Source: Paracoccaceae bacterium (GTDB taxonomy: Bacteria > Pseudomonadota > Alphaproteobacteria > Rhodobacterales > Rhodobacteraceae). From it: a stretch of 53,998 bases of DNA. Below are positions 19,060 to 28,313 of the stretch, one piece after another. The notes below the pieces were generated by a model. It did no database searches, was not told where the DNA came from, and saw only the letters and a program-made list of their open reading frames with translations. Within the stretch, counting starts at the first letter, position 1. Every line of letters starts with the position of its first letter. The position numbers were made by a program, and so were the translations under genes. Location: assembly GCA_021741465.1 (NCBI GenBank), contig JAIOXV010000004.1, positions 1-53,998 of the forward strand, read 5' to 3'.

Positions 19060-20421
19060 TCAGATCTGTGTTCGAATGTGAGGCGAGCGAGCGTAAAGCG
19101 CGACCATCGGCAAGATCAGCAGCCCGAATATGAACTGTTGCCATTGGAAGTTCAGGCCAATGCCGACAAGAAACGAAGACAAGACCTGCAGGACCAGCAC
19201 CCCGATCACGGTAAAGCCATATCCGCCCGCCCCGCCCAAAAGCGACGTCCCGCCCACGACAACTGCGGCCAAGGTCAGGAACAGGTATTGGTCACCAACG
19301 CCGATGAAACCGCCTCCAGACCAGCCCAGCAGCAGGCTGCCCGTCAGCGCCGCGAAAAAGCCCGACAGGGTGTACATCATGACCCAGTAGCGCATTTCCG
19401 AAATCATCACCCGGCTTGCCGAGGTGCGGTTGACGCCAAGCGCATAGAGAAAGCGGCCATAGACCGTAAGCCTCAGCCCAAGGATCAGGATCAAGGCAAT
19501 CAGGCCCCAGATCAGAATAACCGGCGGGAATGGCAGGCCAAAGGTGGTGCCGTTCATCGCCGAGATGTTGGAAAGCCAAGCCGGGACTGTGCCGAACACG
19601 TTCCCGCCATAAGCAGAGCCGATTGAGGTGACGATTTGCACGCCGCCCGAAATGGCAAAGCCGGTGCCAAGGGTAACGATCAGCGCTTGCCCTTGCAGTT
19701 TATAGCTCAACAGCCCGTTGATGGTCCCAAGAAGGGCCCCGATGGCCAGCACCAGAATGGTCGCAAGCCAGGGCGGAACGCCAAGACCCATGAGGTACAA
19801 AAGCCCAACGTTCGCCGCGCCGATGATGAAGGGAATGGACAGATCCAACCCCCCCAAAAGGGCAACCAACGTCTGACCGATCGAGGCAATCCCAAGGAAA
19901 GAGGCAAACAGAAGCATCGACTTGATATTATTGCCAGAGGCAAAACCTTCGATGTTCATGGAGCCAACCGAGAACAACCCCGCCAAGACCATGATCCCGA
20001 TAAAGGCGGATCGGTTTTGCTGAAACTGCCGGCCAAGTGTCCGGGTCAGGATCAAGATCGCCAACAGGATAATCAGCGAAATCACATTCCAGATGTTGAA
20101 GAAGCCTTCCACCGTCAACGAAAGCACGATGAAGGCAAGCAGGATCAGGGCCAGCCCAAGAAGCGGCCAACGATAGGCCAGCCAAGCCCGGCCCAAAGGG
20201 GTTGGACCATCTGTAGCTTCCTGACCGTCCTCCAGGAACTGCCCCAGAACATAGCGCCAGCCCCAGGTAAACAGCGCCATCGTGGCAATTGCAGACAGAA
20301 TTATAATCTGGACAGACGCGCCCTGCGCAAAACCAAACCCTGCGCCGATCAGCGTCAGCACAATCGCGATACACAGGCCCAATATGCGGGCGGGCAGGCT
20401 GAGTTTTGGCAAAGTATCCAT
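19060..20421 (-). CDS. ABC transporter permease, RbsC type, with extended N-terminus
   Basis: BPD_transp_2-like: SIGQTLVALLGGLDLSIPFIIGAANV, GTINGLLSYKLQGQALIVTLGTGF. 453 aa versus ~320 for typical RbsC. Confidence 0.9.
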   Translation of the reverse strand: MDTLPKLSLPARILGLCIAIVLTLIGAGFGFAQGASVQIIILSAIATMALFTWGWRYVLGQFLEDGQEATDGPTPLGRAWLAYRWPLLGLALILLAFIVLSLTVEGFFNIWNVISLIILLAILILTRTLGRQFQQNRSAFIGIMVLAGLFSVGSMNIEGFASGNNIKSMLLFASFLGIASIGQTLVALLGGLDLSIPFIIGAANVGLLYLMGLGVPPWLATILVLAIGALLGTINGLLSYKLQGQALIVTLGTGFAISGGVQIVTSIGSAYGGNVFGTVPAWLSNISAMNGTTFGLPFPPVILIWGLIALILILGLRLTVYGRFLYALGVNRTSASRVMISEMRYWVMMYTLSGFFAALTGSLLLGWSGGGFIGVGDQYLFLTLAAVVVGGTSLLGGAGGYGFTVIGVLVLQVLSSFLVGIGLNFQWQQFIFGLLILPMVALYARSPHIRTQI

Positions 20422-21821
20422 CAGTTACCTGCCTCTGTTGCCGGGACGTCCTTGGTCTGCCGCTTGGCCTCTTGCGAGATGAACAAGGCCGACGCCAACA
20501 CCAACCCTGCCAAAATCACCGTGACAGCGGGCCCGATTGATTTGCGGCTTGATTGGCCGACGGCAAGGCGAAGGAATATCGCCACCACAATCAGGATCAG
20601 CACTCCGAAAACCATAGGGGCGACTTGCAGGCGCAAAGCCTCGGTCCCGGCGTCAACCACGCCAATCTCCAGTGGGCCGACAAGGACAGCTTGCATTTGA
20701 ACGGGATCGGTAAGCACAAGGCCAGCTGTTCCAAGCGCGGCATAGTCATAGGTTGCGTGCAAGATGATCCCAAGCACCACCACCGACAGCACCACGAAAT
20801 ACAAAAGCGGTGAAAAGTTGCGGATCCGTCGTTGGATCACCGGAATCAGCAAGGTCAGCAACAGCGACACAACCAAAATCGTGCCGTAGGCAAGGTTGGT
20901 CACAAAGCTTTGCACCGCGCCAAAGTTGAAAGAAGACAGGCAGAAGGTGATCAGATAAAGGTTCACCGCCCCCAGGGCCGAGCCAAAGACACCACCACGG
21001 CCCCCTGCCAGCGATGCGCCGCCCAGAACCAGCGCGGTTACGGCAATCAGCGTATATGTGGTGCCCTGCGACGGATCCCCCGAAGATATCAGCGCTGTAA
21101 AGCAGATTGACGCCAGCCCGGCGAAACATCCCGAAATCAGGTGGGCCCCAATCCGCACGGTCGTGATCGGCACGCCCGACGTGTAGGCCGCGCGCTCATC
21201 AGACCCCATCAGGCGAAGATGGGTGTAAAACGCCGTTGCCGTGAACAGCAGCCACGCCGCTGAAGCCAGCACCAAAATGGCCAGAATGGGCGAGAAGATC
21301 GAGGTGCCATACCCCCATTCCGCCATGAATTCCGGCGCCATGCCACCCGGGCGCGGCAGAATGACAAGATTGATCCCCGAAAGCGCCAGATAGCCCGACA
21401 GCGACACGATGATAGGCTGCACCCGAACATAGATGACAATCAGCGAGAACAGGAATTGATAAAGCGCGCCCGCCAGCATGGCATAAAGGAACACGGCGAT
21501 CGGGTTGCCCAGATAACCCGCGCCATGCAACTGGATCAGGGTTACGTTGATAAAGCCGATCAGCGGGCCAATCGACAAATCCACCGTGCCACGCCCTGAA
21601 ATCACCGAAGCCATCAGCGCATAGGTCGCAAGGATCAACGGCGTTGCCACGATGATGGCCGACCCGATCCCAGCACTAGTAATCAAATTGGGCGAGCGCA
21701 GAACCGCAAAGGCCAGCAGCGCAAAGAACAAGGAAATCGGCATCAAAAGGAAGGGGTTAGAGCGCCCACCTTGCGGTTCGATCGATGCTTTTGCGTCAGT
21801 TGCGGCCTGTGGGGCTGTCAT
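20421..21821 (-). CDS. ABC transporter permease, RbsC type, with extended C-terminus
   Basis: ISGRGTVDLSIGPLIGFINV, GGASLAGGRGGVFGSALGAV. TGATG overlap with the next permease start at 20421. Confidence 0.9.
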   Translation of the reverse strand: MTAPQAATDAKASIEPQGGRSNPFLLMPISLFFALLAFAVLRSPNLITSAGIGSAIIVATPLILATYALMASVISGRGTVDLSIGPLIGFINVTLIQLHGAGYLGNPIAVFLYAMLAGALYQFLFSLIVIYVRVQPIIVSLSGYLALSGINLVILPRPGGMAPEFMAEWGYGTSIFSPILAILVLASAAWLLFTATAFYTHLRLMGSDERAAYTSGVPITTVRIGAHLISGCFAGLASICFTALISSGDPSQGTTYTLIAVTALVLGGASLAGGRGGVFGSALGAVNLYLITFCLSSFNFGAVQSFVTNLAYGTILVVSLLLTLLIPVIQRRIRNFSPLLYFVVLSVVVLGIILHATYDYAALGTAGLVLTDPVQMQAVLVGPLEIGVVDAGTEALRLQVAPMVFGVLILIVVAIFLRLAVGQSSRKSIGPAVTVILAGLVLASALFISQEAKRQTKDVPATEAGN

Positions 21822-23641
21822 GTCCGCCTCCCGCCTTTGACACGGCCTTCGGCATCAAATTCCACAATGCGGATGGTTTTGGGCGCCAAGGGGACCACAG
21901 TTTCAATGGGGGTGACCAAGGTTTCGCGCCGCACCTGCCGGGTGGCATAATCGGACGCGCTGGCCATGGCCTGCTTGATCTCGGGCGGAACTTCCACCTT
22001 GACGCGGACGCCATCGATCAGCCGCGCCCCGGCTTCGGACGCAACACTGGCCGCGCGCTTGGGCACAAGACCATAAGATGTCGCAAGGCCGGACCCATCC
22101 GTTTGCCCAAACATCGCCTCAAGCACCCGCTTGGGTTCCAACTTGCGACCATCAAAGCTGTCAAATGGCATGCCATCGCGGAACACGATGACGCGGGTGG
22201 CAAAGCCCAGAAATTCCTCGATCTCGGACGACAGGTAAACCACGGCCTTGCCCTCTTCGGCGAAGGTGCGCAGGTGCTTGTAAAGTTCCGACTTTGCCCC
22301 GACATCGATCCCGCGCGCCGGATCGTTAAGAATGATGGCGTCAGGCCGCATGGCAAAACCGCGGCCGATAAGCACCTTTTGCTGGTTGCCCCCGGACAGC
22401 GATGTAATGCGGTCTTCCTTGACACCGAATTTTATCAAAAGGTTCTCAACCTCGCGGGTGAAGGTAGCCACCAGCGTCGAAAAGTCGATGATCGACAGAA
22501 TGCCCGCCCGTTTCTTTTCACGGTATAGGGGCATCACCATATTCTCGAAAATGGACAACGAGGCGAAGATGCCTTCGCGCTTTCGGTCGCCCGACACGTA
22601 GGAAATCTTGCCATCCACGGCTTCGCGCAGGTTGCGAACCGGCGACCAGGTGCCATTGCGGTCGGCCACCTGAACCAAGCCCGCCAAGGCAGGCCGCACC
22701 CCGGCCAAGACCCGCACAAAGGCATCTTGGCCCTGCCCGTCAAGCCCGGCAACGCCGACGATCTCTCCGCGGCGCAAATCAAAATCAAAGGTCCGCCCGT
22801 TTGGCCAGATCGACAGGCCGCGCGCCTTTATGGCGCGTTCCTGGGTTGGAGGGTGCGGGGCAACATGGGCGCTGTGGCCGACGCCACGGTCTTGACCGGT
22901 CATCAAAGCCAAAAGATTGCGCTCGGTGATATCGGCTTTCTCTAGAACGCCGACGTCACGCCCATCGCGCAAGACGGTGGCCCGGTCCGAAATGCGGATC
23001 AATTCGGCGATCCGGTGCGTCACGATCAAAACCGTGGCGCCACCATCGCGCAGCGCGCGCATCTTGTTGAAAAGCCGTTCGGTCGAGTCAAAATCCAGCG
23101 CAGCAGAGCTTTCGTCCAGGATCAGGATCTTGGGGTCCGAAAGCAAGGCACGGGCAATTGTGATCCATTGCTTGATGCTCAGCGGCAATGTGCCAACCAA
23201 GGCGTGCGGGTCGACGCGTTCACCCGACAACTCTTCCATCAACTGACGGGCGCGGGCCACCTTGCGCTCTTGTGACAGGGTCTTGGAAAACAGCCGATCA
23301 GAGCCCATGAAAATATTGTCAACGACCGAACTTTCATCGGCCACGAGAACTTCTTGATAGACGGTCGAAATACCCAGAGCGCGGCTTTCTGCCGGCGTCG
23401 ATGGGGTTTCACCAAGGATCGAGACAGATCCGCCATCGATGGGCAGAATGCCAGAGACAACCTTGGCCATCGTGCTTTTGCCGCAGCCGTTTCCGCCGAC
23501 AATGGCGTGAATCTCACCTGCACGTGCAGAGAAAGAGGCCCCGTCAAGCGCCCGCGTCGGGCCGAAGTATTTCTTCACGTCCCGGACCGCGATGGTCTCT
23601 CGCCCAAAGGTAGGCGTATCTATGGGCAGCGAAGACGACAT
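21818..23641 (-). CDS. sugar-type ABC transporter ATP-binding protein (tandem NBD, RbsA/MglA type) with long C-terminal extension
   Basis: GGNGCGKSTMAKVVSG, LSIKQWITIARALLSDPKILILDESSAALD, second NBD GEIVGVAGLDGQGQDAFVRVLAG, LSGGNQQKVLIGRGF. 607 aa. Confidence 0.93.
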   Translation of the reverse strand: MSSSLPIDTPTFGRETIAVRDVKKYFGPTRALDGASFSARAGEIHAIVGGNGCGKSTMAKVVSGILPIDGGSVSILGETPSTPAESRALGISTVYQEVLVADESSVVDNIFMGSDRLFSKTLSQERKVARARQLMEELSGERVDPHALVGTLPLSIKQWITIARALLSDPKILILDESSAALDFDSTERLFNKMRALRDGGATVLIVTHRIAELIRISDRATVLRDGRDVGVLEKADITERNLLALMTGQDRGVGHSAHVAPHPPTQERAIKARGLSIWPNGRTFDFDLRRGEIVGVAGLDGQGQDAFVRVLAGVRPALAGLVQVADRNGTWSPVRNLREAVDGKISYVSGDRKREGIFASLSIFENMVMPLYREKKRAGILSIIDFSTLVATFTREVENLLIKFGVKEDRITSLSGGNQQKVLIGRGFAMRPDAIILNDPARGIDVGAKSELYKHLRTFAEEGKAVVYLSSEIEEFLGFATRVIVFRDGMPFDSFDGRKLEPKRVLEAMFGQTDGSGLATSYGLVPKRAASVASEAGARLIDGVRVKVEVPPEIKQAMASASDYATRQVRRETLVTPIETVVPLAPKTIRIVEFDAEGRVKGGRRT

Positions 23642-23749
23642 TGGAACCTATCGGGTGAACTTGGGGCTGGTGGCGAATTTCAACGGGAAGCGGTTCAACG
23701 TGAAAAGAAGAGGGGCACAGAGTTGCACCCCTCTTCAAAGAGGGTACGC

Positions 23750-24916
23750 TTACTGTTTGAAGGCGCGCGGATCAGCGGGCTTCAGGAAGAACTGGTCGAG
23801 GTAGGCAGAGCTTGCACCCCAACGATCAGCACCAACCTTCAACCAGGCCGTCGAGTTTTCGTCGCAATCGGCGGGGACTGCGGCTTCGACTTCGGCTTGG
23901 CTCATCTTCACCGGGTCGACGAGGACGGATTGCACTTTCGGGCCTTGGCCTTGCAGAGTGCGCATCATCACGTTCCAGATCAGCTGGATTTCATCAGCGG
24001 GCGGCCATACCTGGTAAGAGGTATTCAGGTAGCCGGGGTTGTTGCGCATGTAGCAAAGCGCACCCAGTTCGCCGCCGATCGCGACCGGAATATTGCCACG
24101 GCCCGATTGCTTGACAGCGTTCAGAACGCCCATTTCAGCCGCAGACTGCACAACGATGCCGTCCAACTGGCCCGGATTGGTGGCAAGCCACTTTTGCACT
24201 TCGCCTTGGGCGACCTGATCGGTCCACATGCCGGCTACGCTGCCCACGACTTTGATGTCGGGCGCAGAGGCGAGGCCTGCCAAGACGCCACGGTTCTGGC
24301 TGTCAGAACCCGAGGTGCCGGGAATGCCTTCCACGACAAGAACGTTGCCCTTGCCACCAAGCTGGTCAGCCATGTCTTTGCCGATCTCAAAACCGGCAAC
24401 CTGATAGTTCACCGAAGAGTTGATCGCGTATTCCGAGGTGAGATAGCCGGTCAACGAGAACACTGGCACGCCTTTGTCAGCGGCGTATTTCACCGTTGCA
24501 TTCAAGGCGGTCGGGTTCGAGCAGCAAACGATGACAGCATCAACGCCCTGGTCGACCAGTTGGCGCATTTGCTGGATCTGCGTCGAGTCGTTCAGGTTCG
24601 ATTGCGTGATGACAACTTCCGACAGCAGGCCAAGGCTTTGCCATTCCGGGATGATGCTGTTTTGCAGTTCATCCATCACGGCTGCGCGCCAGGTGTTGCC
24701 GGCATAGGACGAGGCATAGCCGATCTTCCATGGCGGCGGGTTCTTTGCGACGAAATCGCGCCAAGCGCTCGGCCCAACCGGCTGGGCCCGGGCCAGCATT
24801 TCGGGGTTATAGAGGCGCGCTGCCACGTCGGCATCAAGCTCGTCCACCCCTTCGGCGAAAGCGGCCGTCGTTGCAACGGCAAGCATTGCAGTCGTCATAG
24901 CCAATTTCTTCATCAT
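23750..24916 (-). CDS. periplasmic sugar-type (Peripla_BP_4) substrate-binding protein
   Basis: Signal peptide MMKKLAMTTAMLAVATTAAFAEG; IQQMRQLVDQGVDAVIVCCSNPTALN, KGVPVFSLTG, GKGNVLVVEGIPGTSGS. Confidence 0.9.
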   Translation of the reverse strand: MMKKLAMTTAMLAVATTAAFAEGVDELDADVAARLYNPEMLARAQPVGPSAWRDFVAKNPPPWKIGYASSYAGNTWRAAVMDELQNSIIPEWQSLGLLSEVVITQSNLNDSTQIQQMRQLVDQGVDAVIVCCSNPTALNATVKYAADKGVPVFSLTGYLTSEYAINSSVNYQVAGFEIGKDMADQLGGKGNVLVVEGIPGTSGSDSQNRGVLAGLASAPDIKVVGSVAGMWTDQVAQGEVQKWLATNPGQLDGIVVQSAAEMGVLNAVKQSGRGNIPVAIGGELGALCYMRNNPGYLNTSYQVWPPADEIQLIWNVMMRTLQGQGPKVQSVLVDPVKMSQAEVEAAVPADCDENSTAWLKVGADRWGASSAYLDQFFLKPADPRAFKQ

Positions 24917-24977
24917 CTTAATCTCCTCCCAGATGATACTTCTTTTCGTGCGTGCAGGCTCAGTCGTAAAAGCAGGC

Positions 24978-25913
24978 TCAGTCATAAAAGTCGTGGGGCG
25001 CCTTGCGGAAACCAGCCCACGTCACCGGGTCATGGCCGGTAACCACCATTGCACCCGTGTCGGCAGCCACCTTACGAAGCTTGGCAACCGAATCTGCGGC
25101 CTTGCCCGAGGACACGACAAGTCCAGGCAACGCCTTGTTTTCCCAGTGATCCATCGTATAGGCAGCATCGATGGTCAGCAGAACCGGACCGGTTTTTGGC
25201 AAGGTAATCAGAAAGGATTGATGCCCCGGCGAATGGCCAGGGGTAAATATCATCCGCACCGTGCCATCGCCAAACAGGTCGTAGTTATCGGTGTTTTCGC
25301 CGCCAAGGAACTTCCAGTTCAGGCCAGGGCGATCAAAGTCGGCCCTGATATAGGCACCGGCCGAAAACCAATGCGGCTTGAACGCGTATTCATATTCCGA
25401 GCGCTGAACAATGTGGGTTGCCTTGGGAAAGCGGCCGATGGCGCCGGTATGGTCCAGGTGCAAATGGCTTTGCACCACGAACCGGACAGATTGCGGCGCG
25501 ACATCGACCAGTTTCAATTGGTCAACGCAGTTTTCGGACACCTGCATGATCGGGTCATAGGCGTCGACCACGGCGCCCCAATGGCCACGCTTGTCGATCG
25601 CAGTTTCGATGGCATTGCCGCCATCAATCACCACATTGCCCTGCGGGTGCTTGATCAAGAACCACGGCACAGGAATTTCGTAAGGCTCTTCGCCCTGGTT
25701 CATCTTGATGTATTTGGTCTTTGTGCGCAGCGTTCCCGTCTGGAACATGTGCAGTTCGATGCCAGAGGATTTACGGCTGCTGCGCCGCTGTTCTTGCGGC
25801 GTAGCATTCAGCACCGGCCGCGGGGCCAGCGTCGAGCTTCCAGTCTTGGACGAGGCAGCGGAGGCATCGGTTTCGATGCGGCGTCCCTTATCGTCGAACT
25901 CGATGATTTTCAT
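24978..25913 (-). CDS. metallo-beta-lactamase fold hydrolase, N-acyl homoserine lactonase family
   Basis: HLHLDHTGAIGRFPKATHIVQRSEYEYAF, IFTPGHSPGHQSFLITL, GHDPVTW. Confidence 0.85.
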   Translation of the reverse strand: MKIIEFDDKGRRIETDASAASSKTGSSTLAPRPVLNATPQEQRRSSRKSSGIELHMFQTGTLRTKTKYIKMNQGEEPYEIPVPWFLIKHPQGNVVIDGGNAIETAIDKRGHWGAVVDAYDPIMQVSENCVDQLKLVDVAPQSVRFVVQSHLHLDHTGAIGRFPKATHIVQRSEYEYAFKPHWFSAGAYIRADFDRPGLNWKFLGGENTDNYDLFGDGTVRMIFTPGHSPGHQSFLITLPKTGPVLLTIDAAYTMDHWENKALPGLVVSSGKAADSVAKLRKVAADTGAMVVTGHDPVTWAGFRKAPHDFYD

Positions 25914-25943
25914 GCCGAAACCTTTGTCTGTGGTGCCAGTGTA

Positions 25944-26792
25944 TCAGGTGCGCTCATCAATGATCCGCAGCGCCTCTTTCAGGTACACAGCGAAAAGCGG
26001 GTAGTTTTCGGACATCGGGAAGTGGCCAATATCTTCCATTTCAATGTAGATACCGCCCGGAATCTGACGCGCGGTTTCTTCGGTGGCCTCGGGTGGCGTC
26101 AGATAGTCATAGGTGCCGGTCATCATGATAACCGGGCAGCGTTTTGCATCGATATTGCCAAGCTTGCCGCGAAGGTCATGGTCGATCGAGTAGAAGAAGA
26201 GGTCGCCTTTGAACACTTCGGCGCCTTGGGTGTAATAGTGCCAGGTCAGCCAGCGATCCATGTCAGGTGACTGCGGCGCCATCAAATCCCAAACGCCGCT
26301 TGCGCAAACCTGCGCCGCGTTGGCATGGGGGTGACGCCACCAATCCAGGAAAAAGCCCGGCGCATGTTCAGCCGCCTCGACAGGAATAACGGCACGAAAG
26401 CGGTCAGGATAGTGCAGTGCCAATTGAAGGGCGACGTTGCCACCAAAGGACGACCCCATGAAAATCGGGTTTTCCAATTCCAGCGCGTCGCAGAAGGCTA
26501 CGATGAAGTTCATGTAATGCTCTGCGGTCAGAGCATATTCTTCCTTCCACCACTCCTTGTTCAAGGGCGGATCAGATTTGCCGTGGCGCGCCAGATCATA
26601 GGCGATAATATCATAATTTTGGGTGATGGAGTCATCTTCCAACAGCCCGCGCCATTGGTGGTTATGGCATCCGGCGGTATGCTGGCAAACCACCGGCTGG
26701 CCCTGCCCATTGCGCAGATAAAAGACCTTATATTCGTAACCGTCCACGTCGATCGTAACATAGCGGCCGATGACCGGCGAGTGTTTGGCCAT
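25944..26792 (-). CDS. alpha/beta hydrolase
   Basis: VVCQHTAGCHNHQWRGLLED, IAYDLARHGKSDPP, GSSFGGNVALQLALHYPDRFRAVI (GxSxGG nucleophile elbow), GHFPMSENYP. Confidence 0.92.
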   Translation of the reverse strand: MAKHSPVIGRYVTIDVDGYEYKVFYLRNGQGQPVVCQHTAGCHNHQWRGLLEDDSITQNYDIIAYDLARHGKSDPPLNKEWWKEEYALTAEHYMNFIVAFCDALELENPIFMGSSFGGNVALQLALHYPDRFRAVIPVEAAEHAPGFFLDWWRHPHANAAQVCASGVWDLMAPQSPDMDRWLTWHYYTQGAEVFKGDLFFYSIDHDLRGKLGNIDAKRCPVIMMTGTYDYLTPPEATEETARQIPGGIYIEMEDIGHFPMSENYPLFAVYLKEALRIIDERT

Positions 26793-26832
26793 TGTGTAAA
26801 ACCCTTCAGAGTTTTGAAGTTCCTTGAACGCG

Positions 26833-27222
26833 CTAGACCGGCACACCGACCTTGCGAAGCAATTCGAACTGGAGAGTGAAGTTGCGCAGGTTCTGCATCA
26901 ACACCAAAATATTCCCCTCCATCTTCAAGTCGCGCCGAAAACTCGCGGACCAGATGCCGTGATACATTGGCGCAGGAATAGGACGGGCAAATTCGCGCCA
27001 GGTTGCAGCGCTTGCGCGCAACACGAAGTCATAGGCATCCAGCGGCTGCGGATCCGTATTTATACGGTAAACCTTCCCATCGACCATCTCGATGATGACC
27101 TTTTGGGTGCCCATATCCCACATGTATGTGCATGTGTAATAACGTGCCATCGCTCCGATGGCCTGATCGCGATCAGATGCCTCGCTAAAGCGTACGGCCC
27201 AATCCCGGACACTCATGACCAT
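26833..27222 (-). CDS. hypothetical protein, possibly SCP2-like lipid-binding
   Basis: ~130-aa ORF in series with 25944-26792. C-terminal half resembles SCP2 sterol-carrier pattern (FVLRASAATWREFARPIP...DLKMEGNILVLMQNLRNFTLQFELLR); weak by eye. Confidence 0.6.
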   Translation of the reverse strand: MVMSVRDWAVRFSEASDRDQAIGAMARYYTCTYMWDMGTQKVIIEMVDGKVYRINTDPQPLDAYDFVLRASAATWREFARPIPAPMYHGIWSASFRRDLKMEGNILVLMQNLRNFTLQFELLRKVGVPV

Positions 27223-27349
27223 GCGATTTCTCCCTTCGCCCGGCAATTCTTCACGGGTATTTTCCCTTTTTTGGATGACCAACAACCCCAGCACAAGACG
27301 GAATAGAGTTCACTATGCTGAACGCATTATTGTTGGTAAAACACTAACC

Positions 27350-27371
27350 CTTGACATGAAAAGCTGTCAAG
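27350..27371. promoter_or_regulatory. inverted repeat CTTGACA-N8-TGTCAAG, candidate IclR operator
   Basis: Perfect 7-bp arms in the divergent intergenic region between 26833-27222(-) and the IclR gene (+). Confidence 0.5.
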
Positions 27372-27405
27372 AAATAAATAAGCGTGTAACCTCACCAAAT
27401 TCGCT

Positions 27406-28215
27406 TTGGAAAAGTCTATGGCCGAAGACCAGCTTGACGCATCGGACATTCGTAAACCTACGCTTGCTCCCGCCCTGGATCGGGGGGTGCGGATATTGGA
27501 TCTTGTTGCAAAATCAAAGACTTTCCCATCCCTATCAGACATTGCGCGGGAATTGGGCATTGCAAGATCTTCTGCCCATGTCTTGTGCTCGACTTTGGTT
27601 CAACTGGAACTGCTTATTCGCCGTATAGACCAGACGTTTCAGCTTGGCCCGCATGTGATGCGCTGGTCCAACGCCTTTGCTCAACAGTCCGACGTCGCCA
27701 CCGAATTTGCCAGTCTTTGGGATAGAGAAACCGAACTGCCGGGTGCCACGATCACCCTATCTGTCTTTGAGGGCAAAGAAGTTGTCTATCTTGCCGCCCG
27801 CAATTCAACGGTCAGTCATTCGCTTATTGAATTCCGCGCGGGAATGCGTTTGCCTGCAGCCTTCACGGCCACTGGCAAGGCGTTTTTAAGCCATCTGAAC
27901 GACTTTGAGGTGAAGCGGCTCTATCCCGATGGATTGCCCAAGGCTCTGACGTCGACCAGCGTGCAAAGCATCGACCAGCTGATCGACGAACTGGCCGAGG
28001 TTCGCAAGAATGGATACAGCGTCGACAACCAGCAGGTTGCCGAGGGCATCATCTGCTTTGGCGCAACGGTGTTGAACTCGATCAACCGCCCCATCGCGGC
28101 AATCGCCGTCAGCGTTCTGGCCGAAACCCTTTCCCTAAGCGATCGGTCACAGATCATTTCCGACGTTCAGCGGATTGCCTGCCAATTGTCACGGCGCATG
28201 GGCGCTGAGCTCTGA
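27406..28215 (+). CDS. IclR family transcriptional regulator
   Basis: LDRGVRILDLVAKSKTFPSLSDIARELGIARSSAHVLCSTLVQLELL wHTH; AFTATGKAFLSHL and C-terminal effector-domain pattern. Confidence 0.93.
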   Translation: MEKSMAEDQLDASDIRKPTLAPALDRGVRILDLVAKSKTFPSLSDIARELGIARSSAHVLCSTLVQLELLIRRIDQTFQLGPHVMRWSNAFAQQSDVATEFASLWDRETELPGATITLSVFEGKEVVYLAARNSTVSHSLIEFRAGMRLPAAFTATGKAFLSHLNDFEVKRLYPDGLPKALTSTSVQSIDQLIDELAEVRKNGYSVDNQQVAEGIICFGATVLNSINRPIAAIAVSVLAETLSLSDRSQIISDVQRIACQLSRRMGAEL

Positions 28216-28313
28216 GCCTGGCTGAAGCACGGGCTTGGCCAGCGATGGCCTTCACCGCAAAATCGCTGATCCGGCCGAAGCATCCTTCGGCGCAGAGCAA
28301 ACCCACCGTATGA

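Noticed and set aside
23354-25042. 562-aa + strand ORF antisense to the ABC ATPase, binding protein and lactonase
   Set aside because: Shadow ORF of high-GC codon bias. The minus-strand frames encode well-recognised families with signal peptide and catalytic motifs.
24933-26270. 445-aa + strand ORF antisense to the MBL and alpha/beta hydrolase genes
   Set aside because: Spans two convincing minus-strand genes and their spacer; no domain features.
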